Assembly: GCA_019914945.1 (NCBI GenBank) | Contig: CM034101.1 | Span: 13,651,188-13,715,187 of the forward strand | DNA: 64,000 bases | Direction of reading: 5' to 3' | From: Typha latifolia | Taxonomy: Eukaryota; Streptophyta; Magnoliopsida; Poales; Typhaceae | In this document: piece after piece, positions 1 through 21,800 of the stretch | Numbering within the stretch: the stretch's first letter is position 1 | How the letters are laid out: the number at the start of each line of letters is the position of its first letter | Translations under genes and position numbers: made by a program | Notes under the pieces: model-generated | What the model was told of the DNA's origin: nothing | The model's input: the letters and a program-made list of their open reading frames with translations, nothing else | Databases searched by the model: none

Positions 1-990
1 CCTTTCGGTTATGTTAATTAGTCGGCCAATGACCTTGTGTCTCCCACATTGGCCTTGGTAGCTTCCCTCGTCATCCAAATGCCTATGGTAGTTTTCATCT
101 GTCATTTCTCTCCTTGGTTGAGATTACTCATGGTAGCATTTTCTCATTGACCTTCAAGCCCTTTTTCGCTAATAGTCGTCCCCGTCTCCTCTTCCAATCC
201 AATATGTAACATTTTTCTTTGCTAAACAAGGTTTCTAATGTCGTCCTTGGGTGCTTCATGGCTAGGCTCATCGGGCGAGCCAACTCCATAGCTGCCGACC
301 ATGGAGTGGGGCTTGATCATCATTGACCACATCAGTGAGTTGTTCTCCACCTCATATGGACTATGCTTGTTGTGTAGTGTGTTCTAGGTTTTTGGTTTAG
401 ACTACTAGTGTTTGGGACCATTGACAAATAACTCCTTATTTCCATAGTGTTGAGCTATTTTTCATCGAGGTGGACTCCCTGCTCCATCTCCGGGTAGGAT
501 AACTATACCAGGCAATTACATAACTTGACAGGAGCTATCATAGGCTATGACAAATTATCTAGGTTATGTTTAGTACACCAATAAAAATTTAATCTTAGCT
601 TGTATTATACCTTTGTTTATACAATCATAGCATAATATAATGAGATACAAATATAAAATATCAATACAACTCATTCCCACATAAACTACAATCATTGTCT
701 AATATAATGATATACAAGTATAAAATATCAATACAACTCATTCCCACATAAATTATCCTCTATACTACCTCACTTCTAACTAGCCTCATTTTTGCTCTAA
801 AATGTATCATGAAGATATCTCAAATAGTCATCAGGTACCACATATTTGAGGGCTAGAGAAAAATAAAGAGAATGATGAGCTAAAAGCTCACCAAATAAAC
901 TTTACCTTAAATGAAAAATGTTAAATAGAGAGTAAATTTTGTACTAGATAATATAAATAAAAATTATGATTATATCATGAATGTGCATGT
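1..990. other. Intergenic DNA with a small tandem duplication
   Basis: No gene is supported here. The sequence is moderately AT-rich with no long reading frame. The one clear structure is a 67-bp tandem duplication (621-687 and 688-754), entered separately. Short frames have no family resemblance. Confidence 0.5.
621..754. repeat. 67-bp direct tandem duplication
   Basis: Two adjacent 67-bp units start at 621 and 688. Both begin ACAATCAT and contain the shared block AAAATATCAATACAACTC, with a handful of differences, mostly in the first third. The divergence suggests an old local duplication. No gene is affected. Confidence 0.8.
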
Positions 991-1307
991 TGTAACATCC
1001 CGTAAGAAAAAAAAAATTAAGTGCATAAGCCTTTTTCTTCTCCCATATCTTTCTTTTCTTTTCTCCTCTTTCCTTCTTCCTCGCCTTATAGCCCACTGTT
1101 TCCCTTTTTTCTTCTCGTCGCACCGGAGAGTCGTCAAAAGATGCCGATGCCGACCTTGCATATTGACTTGTCAGAGTGTCCTCTTCAATTAAGTATGTTT
1201 AATCTTAGTTTAGTTAGGTATTTATTATTTTTCCACCTATGTCTTCCTCCTCTTAAAATTGCGAGATATCCAACCGACCGGTAACCTTGTGTCTTTCCAG
1301 GTCAGTC

Positions 1308-1400
1308 TAATGCGATATGGGTCAGATCGAATCACATCATGGGGACATTGGGCTCAATGGATCGAGTCTAGTTATCTTATTTGATTTAGTTTAGTTAAAT
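1308..1400 (-). mobile_element. Degenerate end of the 700-bp LTR family, inverted
   Basis: Read on the minus strand this stretch resembles the right end of the solo LTRs at 40090-40789 and 58616-59294. It shares the block GGGCTCAATGGATCGAGTCTAG (one or two changes against the reverse complement near 40740) and the flanking GATCGAATCACATCATG. The rest of the LTR towards 1600 is too diverged to bound. Confidence 0.45.
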
Positions 1401-2394
1401 CTAGCTATGCGTAGTTGCGATAAAATATTCTCATAATATTCTACAGATGTCCAAATAATATCAAACTAACTGAATAAGATCGTTAACCTCTAGATCTACA
1501 ACTTTGGTATTAATGACTTCTCTAGATTCAGAATTTATCTGTGGTGAAATAAAGAATTAATCCGAGAAGATAAGGAAGACTGGTTTAATTAAATTTTTTT
1601 AAGAATTTTTAATTTAATATATATAAATAGGGCCTTTTGGCTTGTATCTTAGGCATGCTTAGAATGAAAGATTAATTGACTTTTGCCCCAGCATCTCTCT
1701 CAACTAGGCTACTAGCCTCTACATTTCACTCCTCCTCCTTTACCAACTAGTGCCACATTTTCCGTTGGCACAGTCTAGTCTCCATTTTCTGCCGATCCCC
1801 TTAGTCTCGTAGGGCAGGCCTACTTCTCCCCATTCGTCTCTCTATCTTAACAATTTCTATCTCCCATACAATTTTTATCATAATTGTAAGTCAATCATAG
1901 CCTTCAACTATCTATCGCATCTGCATCCGCAAGCCACCACCACTATCATCCCTACTAGTGCCACCCCATCACTGTCTGCCTACCACCACCATACCTTACC
2001 TTGGAGTCCGTGCCTCCACCCATGGATCATAATCCTGTGCAGACCTGAATCTCCCATAATTGCTACAAACTAGATCAAGCCATTTCGTAACATAGTCCTA
2101 AAAGTTTTGTTGTCATCTTGTTGATGGTGCTCTTCTTGGGCTGACCTATCATACAAAATGTTCTATTTCTATTTTCATTTGCTTTAAATCAATCATAACT
2201 AGTGGAATGATAGTTTGAGGCAAATTATTTTAATTACTTATAATAATGCATTAGGCCTTGGTATAGCTACGCCAGCTCTATCTGATTAATTAACATACGA
2301 ATTCTTAGATGACCTACCCAACCTATATTGCATATTAGTAAGATTATTTAATTAGTTAGTATTTGAAATATTATGCTTATATTTTATTATTAGA

Positions 2395-2890
2395 ATTTTT
2401 ATAAATCACACCCTGTATTTTACTTATAATAACGTCTTTAAAGATTTTGTAACCCGACCCCTTATTTCCTCTATAATTCACATTAACACCCTCAGTTAAC
2501 TTAGATGATATTAGAAAAAATATTTCATTATAATACATAAAATAATTTATAAATACTTAAATTATCCATGTCTTCTTTTTATTCTCTTTTTCTCTTCCCA
2601 AAAAAGAAGAAGAACAAAAGGAGGAGGAGGAAGATGAGGGGAGAGGGGAAGATGATGAAAAGTGGTAGAGGCGGCGACGACGACGATGGTTACAGCGGAG
2701 GAGGAGGAGGTAGGTGGGGAAGATGATGGAGGGATATAGAAATGAGAGAGAACGGTGAGAGTATTTTGATAACTTGGTCGATGTTAATCAAAATAATGTT
2801 AGAGTGTTTAATAAAAATTTTAGGAGAAAATAATGAGTCGTGTTACAAAATTCTTAAAGATGCGTTGTGAATCATAAAATATATAAAAAT
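2395..2890. mobile_element. MITE-like element with long terminal inverted repeats
   Basis: The left arm (about 2395-2475) and the reverse complement of the right arm (about 2810-2890) share the order TTTTTATA, then a CACA-type block, then TTTAA-GA-TTTTGTAAC, then CGAC and TTATTT. The arms are about 75-80 bp and imperfect. The interior is rich in GAGGAG and GACGAC triplets and has no conserved protein. Long arms and no coding capacity fit a Mutator-type MITE, but I could not identify a target duplication. Confidence 0.55.
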
Positions 2891-4030
2891 ACCTTTATTA
2901 CTTCATTATCGAAGTGGACTTCATACCATGCGAGGATCCCGTGGTGCTATTACTTCATTAGGCAAGTGAAACTTTCATAAACTAATAGTGTAAAGAATGA
3001 AACATCTTACTTTATAATAATATGTGTTTCATTTTGCTTGTTTGTACTGTATAATATCATTCTACTAGCGCACATATATTATTATGAAGAAAGTGATTTC
3101 TGCATCTTGATAGTACCTAACATCTTCTTAGCCAATGTAAATGGTGAGAAAATTATATTATTATTATTATTATTATTATTATTTAGTAGAGCCCAATCTT
3201 AAGGTCATAGTGCATGGATTCTAGACAATTACATATACCATTTTGTTAATGATGAATAATTTACTATCGATTGAGGAGAGTCAAACCCTTTATGATATTT
3301 AAGTTAGAGAGCGAATGGTAGAATGATATAGACCTAGTGGTAGCTAATGATGTAGGGTGAGGGCATATTTGAGTAACAACTTATAATTTTTTGCACGATA
3401 GTGCGATGAAATGAAGTCAAGAGCTAGAATGGTAGTATTGATGTACGATACTAATGTGATTGACCTATGACTGAGGTCTTTAATTTACGGTAACGGACAA
3501 TCGGTCATTCGCTAGGTGAGGGGCAAATAATTTTACTATTATGATCTACTCACCTCTGGAGTGTTTATGTAGTTAAGTGTGAGCGTTGATATGGCTTGGA
3601 ATAATATATATTGTGTTGTTTATTATTAATACATGCAATTAATAGATATGTACATGATGAGGTTGTGGGATTGATTGTTATCATGACGGCATATTCATAT
3701 TATTATATTATTATATCTTTATTTATACTACTTTTAGAATATAGAAATAGATATTTAGTGGGCTTTATCCTCACCATCTTTTTGGTGGAAATAGATAGTC
3801 TTGATTCTTTAGAGGAGTTATGGTGGATTATTGATAGTGTTTATATCTTATTCCTATTCTTCTATATTTTAATATAAATTATTGTAGCCTCGGTGCAAGC
3901 ATTCGTATTAGTTGTATAGATATATATTTTGAGGTTTTATTATGATATATGTATATTTTAAATTTTTTTATTGTGTTCTTTGTGAAAATATTGAATTTTA
4001 TTATTACAGTTGCTAGTTGCTGAGTGTCAC

Positions 4031-5330
4031 ACATGTAAATATATCTTTAATAATATATAAATATATAATGAGTAATATGTCATGAATGAAATATATATAT
4101 TGATCAGCTTGCAGAAGTAGTTGAATTGTTGACACTGATTTGGCGGCAAGAGATCGAAGACAGACGGTGAAAAATCAACAATTTAGAGAAAGCTTTGACC
4201 CAAATTAGAAGTTAATTTTTTTTGTTCTTCCTTTTTTGTAACGCGTCAACTAACTACATAACTCCTTAAACATCTTTTTTGTAATGCATCGTATAAATCA
4301 TAATTTTTCTTTAAATGCTTCGTTATCACTCCAACACAATGACATCACTTCAGGAGATTCTACTTATTTATTAAAGCCGATGTGGGAGTAGGCATTACCT
4401 AATTAATATTAGGATTTTTTTTTTTGCAGTTCTCTTTTGGCGTAGTAGCAATGGAAGCCATGGGAATGGCAAATATTTTTTGGGCTTTTTACAAATTACA
4501 CTATATATTTTATTTATTTTGTGATTCATATTTCATTTTTAAGAATTTTATAATCGGACCTACTTTTTTTCTTATAATCTTCATTTAACACATTGAGTTA
4601 ATAAATAAATATTTTATTATAATATAAAAAATAATTTATAAATATTTAAATTACCCCTATCTTCTTCATCCTCTTTTTTTCTTCTTAAAATTTTAATCAA
4701 TGAGGAATTAAGTTATGAAATATGTGCAATTGTGTAATTATTTATGTTATCCTAGAAGGAACCACTGTCCTAGTTCATATCCTAGTTCATATTACCACAG
4801 TGCATTTCAACCTCTGCTTGTTTGAAAAAATATTAATTTTTTATAATTTATATATTCTAATATTCTCGAGGATTCGAGATCAAGACCCCTATATGACAAT
4901 ACTTTTTATATTTAATATATTCTAACATTCTCGAAAATTTAAATTGAGGACCTCCGCCCTGTTACCAAATTTAGCTCACCACTCAAAAAATTATGAAACC
5001 AACAAAAGAATATAAAAAAATATTTTCTTGTATTTCTATGTGAATATATATATATATATATATATTTGATTTTTTTTTATAAAACTAAGAAAAAAGATAT
5101 TCCACCTATGAAATATATGGTTTGAGCTCTAATGGATGGCCCAAGAGCTACAGACGGGTTGGGTCGAACCGGGCCCAAAATGAGCTCGGGCCGGGTTCAA
5201 AACCAATTGTTGGGTCTACGGGCTCTATGGGCAGCACTAACCGACCATCCATTAACCATCTGATCCATCAATAAAGTATTCGTAAAAAGAAATCCCACCG
5301 TCCACTTTGTTTATTAGTGTAGGAGAGAAT
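4031..5330. other. AT-rich upstream DNA, no gene
   Basis: Apart from the MITE fragment at 4490-4640 this region holds an (AT)n microsatellite near 5044-5064 and a GC-richer patch at 5140-5240 with repeated CGGGTT and GGGCC words, typical of hAT-like subterminal repeats. No coding exon can be supported. Confidence 0.4.
4490..4640. repeat. Truncated single-arm copy of the 2395-2890 MITE
   Basis: This stretch repeats the arm of the element at 2395-2890: TTTTTACA, TTGTGATTCA, TTTTTAAGAATTTTATAA and CGGACC in the same order and spacing. No second arm is seen downstream, so it is a truncated or half copy. Confidence 0.45.
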
Positions 5331-5336
5331 CAACTC

Positions 5337-5343
5337 TATATAA
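5337..5343 (+). promoter_or_regulatory. Probable TATA box of the casein kinase gene
   Basis: The motif TATATAA is followed about 30-60 bp later by a pyrimidine-rich patch of repeated CCTCTTT units, a common plant core-promoter arrangement. Transcription would start near 5370, giving an untranslated leader of about 640 bases before the ATG at 6013. The leader contains a strongly purine-rich AAAG/GAAAAA tract at about 5476-5556. Short upstream frames in the leader could affect translation. Confidence 0.5.
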
Positions 5344-6012
5344 TTCCTCCTAAACCATATGGTCTATATCCTCTTTCCTCTTTCCTCTTTCCTCACTCCA
5401 CCTACTCCCTCCTTTTCCGCCACCCTCCTCTCCCCTTTCTCTCCTTTTCATCCGTCAACCCCCCTCTACGGAAAGAGGTAAGAAAAGAAAAAAAGACAAG
5501 AAAGAGAGGAAAGAGGAAAAGGAAAAGAAAAAGAAAAAGAAAAAGAAAAAGAAATAAATCCCTTACATCGTCCCCAAATTTCTCATCCGACTCCTCTCCG
5601 ATTGGAAGAGCCGATCTACCATTCTCTGCGAATCCGACCCCGTGTGGCGGCCTCGATCCGGGAGTAGAAGTCTGGATTTCGTGGTGGAATTGGGGATCCT
5701 CAGTTCCAGGTTCAGAATGTGCTTTGATTCCGCGCCAAATTGGATTTATTAGTAGGTTTTGGCGTTCGATTTGTGAAAATTGGTGGTGTTTGGGGTTGGA
5801 CGGAGGCATCGGGTTACGATTATTATGGTAATATATGAAGAGGCTAAGAGAATCGTCTTTCTGATGGAAGCGTAGGGTTCTTGAAGGGATTATGTGGTGG
5901 ATTTAGGCCAAGGGTCAGTAGGGTTTCGTTGTCTAAATCCACGGTTAACTTGATATATGTCCGGGAATTTTTGTTGTTCTTGTTCGAATCTCGTATCCTA
6001 ATTTAGACTATC

Positions 6013-14811
<8,799 letters not shown>

Positions 14812-15897
14812 GGAAATGAAGCTGGATGGTAACAAACAGCTTCTGCTCTCCAAGGGGACTAGTATTCTTTCTGTTTCCTTCTGACAAATCTTATGAGCAG
14901 CCTATTCCATAATTCTTTTTCTTAGGGTGGTGAGATCTGAATATTGAGCAAATATATTTCTTCCAGGTCCTGATTACTTCACTGCCTAAGCCCTTGATAT
15001 TTACACGCTAGCAAGGCGCTCGGGAGCAGTTTAAGTGATTGCGATGACCATTTCTTTCTTATTATAAATGGTTAAAGGAGCAATTTTAACCTCATTCTGA
15101 GGCTCCTTGGCCGGCATGTTGTGTTTTAGTACAAACGATGTGAAATGTTCTCTTGGACAATTGTTTATATGAAACTAACTTTGTTCAAATAAAAACCTGA
15201 TGTTCCACAATCAATTCATCCATCCATCTTGAATTATGTAAAATTGAGATGCAGGATCCTCTCTTTTCTGCATGAGATTTCGCCTAAAGAACATTGAGCA
15301 GATTTGTGGGTAATGTTGTTTTGATTACTCCTCAACCCCTGCGAACCAAAAAATGAGCCATACTGAGAAAGAACATGAAATAAATCACGACTTCTCATAA
15401 ATGTTATTCCAAGTTATTCTATCATTTATGATGTTTGATTCGAGTCTAATTCTTTGCCAAAACCTTCATTACTCTTAACATCAGATTAATCGGAAGGAAA
15501 AAAAAGGGGGATCATCTTTGAACACGTTTTACTTTGGTGTGAGTTCTCTCCTCTTGGACCCTCGCCTCTCTCTTCTCTCTCTTCTCTCGTAGGGTTTGGA
15601 GGTCCAAACCCGCCTTCCCATCTTTTCATCTCTTTCGAGAACGGCGAGCAACGTGATTCATTTCGCTCTTGCGAGTAATCGGATTAGAGCTCGATTCCAA
15701 TTGATGAAGCCCCGGAGCAGGAGGAAAAAGGAGCTCCAAATCTAACGTTACCGTGCAGCTGAGGCAATTACCAGTGCTATCTAGGGTTTCCGACGAAAGA
15801 CTTGATTCTTGTGTTATTTGAGATTTCTGTGATTTAGGGCTTTTTGGTCCCTTTCTTGCTTCTTCTTGTTGCATGAGCGAAGTAAGGATCGGTTGGG
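14812..15897. other. Intergenic: kinase 3' UTR and phosphatase leader
   Basis: The first part is the likely 3' untranslated region of the kinase gene, with a candidate poly(A) signal AATAAA at 15188-15193. From about 15540 the strand becomes pyrimidine-rich (CTCTCTCTTCTC) and then continues into a leader with AGGGTTT motifs before the ATG at 15898. No clear TATA box is visible. No further gene fits. Confidence 0.55.
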
Positions 15898-18800
15898 ATG
15901 GAAGCGGTAGTAGGAAGGGACGCGGCGTCCCTCGATCCGGAATTGCTTCAACTCTCGGAGGTGTCGTCTTTCGCGATTAAAGAGAAACCGAGCATTGCAG
16001 AGGCACTCTATTGGCAGTGGCTTTCGCTGCCTGAAACCTCCAAACTGGTACTTTTTTATTCCTGTGCTAATTATTGGGTCTAGGAGTATCTTTGTATCAG
16101 ATTAGCTTGTTATGTTTCTTAATTAATTTCAGTTCGCATTTGTTGAAAACTAACTGAGTTAACTATTTAAGTCAATTTACTCAGCTTAATTTAGCTTCAG
16201 GCCATTAGGAAGTCGATAAGCACATTCAATTTGGTGGAGGCATGTCGCTCAAGAGGTGTTTGTTACCTGATTTAATTATGGCTGTTAAAAGGTCAAAAAG
16301 GAAACCTATAGAGAGATTAAATCTTCTTGAAGAGAATTATTGAGAATGTGCAGAGATACATCATGGTAATAGATGATTGAATTCCTAAACAACCTTAGTT
16401 TTGTGCAAGTAACCTGCTTGTATGTGAAAGAAATGAAGAATTTAAGGGCGATATTGTTGTCTTACCAAGATACCAAAACACATGTAATCGTGCATGCGAT
16501 ATGCAGAATTCAGAAAAAAGTTACTGTCATCCGCAAAATTCATTTTGTATTTATTTGTAGACAAAGGAATCCGTATTTTAGAAGCCACTTTGTTTGTTGA
16601 TTCAACAAATACTAAGTAACAACAGCCCCACTTATTATTTGGTTGACTGATCTAGAAACAAAAAGAAAGACTTGCTTATGGATATTCAAGCTTAAGGCAG
16701 AATGTGTATGCCTCACTTTAAGCTTTTGGCCACAGGTGAAGTCATTGATTGAAGAAGCAAAGGGAGGTGTGCCATTGAATGTTCAAGGCAGCTCTAGTAG
16801 TACAAATGCTGCTGTAAACCATCCGTTGCCTTCAATGTTCCCTGCTGGCAGTGTGCCTCCTCTTTCTCCTAGAAGCACATCTGGATCCCCTCGTGTTATG
16901 AGACGTGGTGCAGGAGCTGGTCCTTCACCCTTTGGATCTCCACTAAAAGTAGTTAGTGACCCAGTGAGAGAAGTTATCCCTCAGGTCCTAGTTTCTGCTT
17001 ATTAATTTTATCATTGTTTGGCAACAACATATTTCAAGGTCTATTGTAGTTTCTTATTTACTTACTGTGTTTGGTTCTCACTGGCAAATTTTCACCAGTT
17101 CTATTTCAAAAATGGTCGTCCACCTCCAAAAGAGTTGAATGAGCAGTGCTTATCTAGAATAGATCATTTATTCTTTGGCGGGGAAAGCCTTCAAGTCCAA
17201 GGTGAATCCTCTATCGGACATCATCTTTATTTGTCTTGAATGGCATCCCAAACATTTTAATATTCTCTTTGGCAATACCAGAATTTAAACCCGTCACGAA
17301 GGAAATTTGTAAGCTACCATCATTCTTTTCTGGTGCTCTTTTCAGAAAGATTGATGTTAATTGCACGGGTACAGTAACAAGGTATGAAACCATTTTGTGA
17401 TATTCTAGTGTACGTTGATATGCAGTGTATCTACTACAGTTTCTTATTGGTAGAACTTGTTGCAACTTTTTGTTTCTCTAAGAAGGTTGAAAATTTGAAA
17501 TAAACTGTACTTTTTATGTTTATCCTGTCTAATCTTGCTTTATGCTGTACAAAATTGACCATCTGTTAACTAAGATGTAAAACTAAAGAATATTTAAGAC
17601 ATAATTCATGGTGTTTGTGGTTACTTTGCTTGCTATGAATTGTAATTCATATACTCCTTTTTATGAAAGAAGATAGGTTTGATCATCCTGATAACTATCA
17701 GCTTTTGTGTTCTCATCTTGCCGCTTGCAACTTGATTTCTTGTGACACTGGACGTATACTTTTGTGCATTAAGAAGTGAATCCCTCTGAAGTCTATGAAT
17801 CTTTAACTTGTATCTCATGATTGTACCCATAAAACATTTGAAACTCTGATTCTTTTAAATTTTAAAGGTCAAATAAGCAGCTTCCACTATTTCATGTTCT
17901 TTTTTAGCTGTTTCTTCCCTTTTTGGGGGGTCATAAGATGCTTCTACTCTAAACGATCCAATCTTAGTTAGGACAAAATAGGGGATCCCTATTATGCAAT
18001 GGTGTATTGTGAAGTTCATTCTGTATCGTTTTTCTTCTTAATCTTAGAAATTCTGTGCAAATTTTGATTATTTGCTATGTATTAAAACAGTAAATAGTTG
18101 GCTCATTTTGTGCAATCAAGTTTTATATGGTATTCAGGGAAGCATACTGATGTGTTAGTGCTGTTTAATTTTATAAACACATGAACAGTTCAATTAGAAT
18201 TATTTATAATTTCTGAACTTGTTGGTCATACATATATCTCTTTCCTTACTAGAACTATCTTATGGTGGAGAGAAATGTAAACCATTACGCATCGTACCAA
18301 TTTTGCAGTTTTTGGTTTTATATGCAATTTTCCAGCTTTGGTGACAGTGCATTCATTGATTAACTATCCATATTTATTATTGCCTTAGGGATGCATTTGT
18401 TGATTATTGGATCAATAGCAACATGATGACCATGGATACAGCTACCCAAATATTCACCATTTTGAAGAAGCCAGATAGCAAGCACCTAACTCAGGTTTGT
18501 CTTCTTTCATATGGGCCAGTTGGAGGCTCTACTAAGATACTCCTTTGTACAAGTGAAATTATGCTGCTATATGTGGGGATGAGCTCTGTTGGCTGCAAGG
18601 ACTTACTACTGATTAGTTTTTCTCCTTTCCATTTTCTACATATGTCAATGTAGGAGGACTTTAAGCCTATTCTTCGTGAACTTTTGGCGACACATCCAGG
18701 ATTAGAATTCTTACAAGGGACACCAGAGTTTCAGGAGAGATATGGTAAATTTCTTTTCACATGGATAATCTATGATAAATTGATAACGAATAACTTATCT

Positions 18801-21800
18801 TCACTAATTGACCGAATGATTGGCTTCTAGTAGATTTTTCTATTGTGCTTTAAGTTGCAGATTGATAACTGGAGAAAATCCAAAAGCTGAGTGAGCTGGC
18901 CATATTGTTAAAAAGAAAGATAAAGAAAACCTATGCCCAAGCTAATGGGGGAGAGGATTTATATAGTTATAGCTCACACCATTTATTTTTGGCATTGTGT
19001 TCCATTCTCATTCTTCCAGACAATTATGTGTTTTTAGATGACAATCCGTCAAAAGGTGATCTTTATATATGCACTTAAAAAGCTGAAGAACAGAAGATAT
19101 TGTTCATAATCTGAAAAGCTTTTTTTAGAAAGAAGATGCTGTTCACCATTTAATAAATTGGTATTCGCATTGTTTCATACTGACCTGAATGATTTGCTGA
19201 AAAGTAAGTCCATTATTGAGATACAATAAGTTTATGATACTGTTGGAGGTTTCAAGTTGTAGAATAATGCTATTAATTTGCTGACCTAGCGAATCTGGCA
19301 TTTGGGTTGTTAATTTCTATAAAAGAAGGTAATTTAACTTATTAAGGTTGTGTGATTAACTGATATTGACAATTCAACTACATGTTTGGACCATTAATGT
19401 TTCATTTTGCAGGTTTAAGATTTACATTGTCTCTTCTATACAATAATGGTTGAGAAGATGCTACGAGATAGTGCCAAGAATACTTTGGACCAAGGATGGC
19501 TGTGTCATAGGCACAGTCGTACCGCAATAGAGGGAGAGAAAAAGAGGGAGACGATTCATCTTCACTCTTCGATCTCGTCGTCGCCGCCAACCTCGTCTCC
19601 CATCATCCGCGTCTAGGGCACCCGCATGGGATGCGGCGATGCCTTCATTAACGGACCGAAGCTATCTCTGGCACGCCGACGAGGTTGACGGCAATGGAAA
19701 GTTTGACGATAAGGTCAATGGCGAGCGAATCGCTGCTAGAAGGGGTGCCATGTAACACCCCTCGTGTCGGTTAGCACGACAATCGTTGTTTGGACTTATA
19801 TATTGTAGCAAATCAAAAACTTTTAGTAGTCGTGAGTCGTGACTAAGAACTAGGGGTGAAAACAGATCGGATAGTACTAATATACATCCGGATCCATATT
19901 TTTTATTCGTATACGGATTCAAATACGGATATTAAATGGATAATAAAATTTAAAATTGTATCTTAACTAATATGTACAAATAATTTTTGGATATGGATTA
20001 GATAATTTTCGGATAGAGGATTGAAATTTAAACGGATATATGTTAAATTTTAACACAAAATATTAAAAATTCCAAAAATAAATAAATTTCTTTTATGTTA
20101 AATACATATAAAATTAGCAAAGTCAATCTCCACAAATAATATAAAATACATTATTAGTAACAATATCAATATTCACCATTTATATAAGTGAATTAAAAAC
20201 TGTAAATCATTAAAAAAATGCAAGTAAATGGATATTCGATATCCATGCCCATATCTAAAAAACTATTCCGTATTTGTATCTAGGTATTTTTTCCTTTAAA
20301 TCCTACCCACATTAGAATCTGTATCCATATTTTTTTCAAAAATCCTACCTGTATTTGAATCTGTATCCGGGTTTGGTAGAAAATTTATAATCGAATCTGA
20401 TCTGAACCGAGTTGAATAGTGGGTCAGGTCGGTCTTAATCTGACCCGTTTTCACCCATACTAAGAACTTTAAAGTAATCATGAATAAGACATGAATTAGT
20501 TTACATGCATCATAACAAAATTTGGATTCCAATTAGTTATTACATGTTGGCCTATTTATTTTTCTCCAATAATATCATTTTATAGAGTGAAAGTAAAAGT
20601 CATCTTGGGTGTTTCACTTGTGTTGTTGAGTGAAGCTTTTTATTCTCCTTGAGTTATATCGTTAGTTGACATAGTAGGTCAATCTGCTATGTCAGTTTTT
20701 GAGAGAACATTGGTTGACAACAATTTGATAGACTACGACATCAAAAATAGATAATTTGGGGAGGTAATACTTGTAAGCTAGGAAAAACAGATGCTTCAAC
20801 ACTCATCGTAACCATATCGAACACCGTATTAGATACGATACTCGTAGGATACTTCCGGATATATATTAGGTACTTGAAGTATCCTATTTTCAAAATAAAA
20901 AGTTAATATCTTAAATACTTCTTGGATATTTTTGGGATTCTTACTGATTTGACTCAAATTGAAGAAGACTATTATCTTTCATTTCTTATCAAATCTAGTA
21001 AGTTTTCCTTTATGAAAAAATTGAGTACATTTTTTTTATTTTGTGATCTATATTGAGAAATCACGTTACAATGGTTAATTTCTTTTGATTAATAGATTAA
21101 TTTGCTCATTTATCTTATGTCTTAGTTAGTAACATACTATGTTATAGATAGTACTAATATATAAACTATTTTAAATAAAAATATTATATGTAATTTTTCA
21201 ATTAAGAAAATTCAAGTACAAAATTTTAGTTATACATACATATATGAGCTATGTATCCTAGGTGTATTGTGTCCTATCTTTCAAAATTTATTTTATCAGT
21301 GTATCTGTATCGCACCGTATAGTATTTATATTTATGCTTCAGAGCCTGTAAGTATAACCTACAGGCAATAGATAAAAGCTTGCTAGTTGCCCTAGGAATC
21401 TAATTTGAAGACATTGGTTATTGTGCAGGCAATAGATAAAAGCTTGCTAGTTGCCCTAGGTATCTAATTTGAAGACATTGGTTATTGTGCCTATCTGCAT
21501 GGTTGGTATGGGTTGATACGTATGGTGCCAATGAATTACCAACATTGATATTGGAGGAGTATCTCGATACTCCCTCACGGTCACAAATGTTTATGCATCC
21601 CGTGAGGAATTGAACATTTCTTACTTTAAACAAACTAAATTTGGGTCTCTTTTATCTCTTTTGATACTCTTTACATTGTGGTACTTGATCTATATTAAAA
21701 GGATACAAGATTTGAGAAAATTTGGAAAAATGTATGAAATAGGATCTAATTGCATATGCTACACTTATTGTGAAGGACTTTATATCAGCCCTTAAAACCT

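Larger units (their letters stand above)
991..4030 (+). mobile_element. Decayed Ty3/gypsy-type LTR (approximate limits)
   Basis: The segment opens with TGTAACATCCCG followed by an A-rich run and then a long pyrimidine-rich stretch. This is the same order as the well-preserved solo LTR at 55506-58060, which starts TGTAACACCCC. Around 3470-3530 a block containing GGACAATCGGTCA resembles GACAACCGGTCACA near 57237 of the solo LTR, again in the same order. The right edge near 4030 is a guess, and the segment is interrupted by a degenerate inverted piece at 1308-1400 and a MITE-like element at 2395-2890. No protease, reverse transcriptase or integrase motifs are visible, so it would be LTR-only or a fragment. 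Confidence 0.45.

Noticed and set aside
5307..5831. 174-codon open frame upstream of the kinase
   Set aside because: It covers the core promoter, pyrimidine patch and purine-rich leader of the kinase gene; the lysine/arginine run reflects the AAAG repeats.
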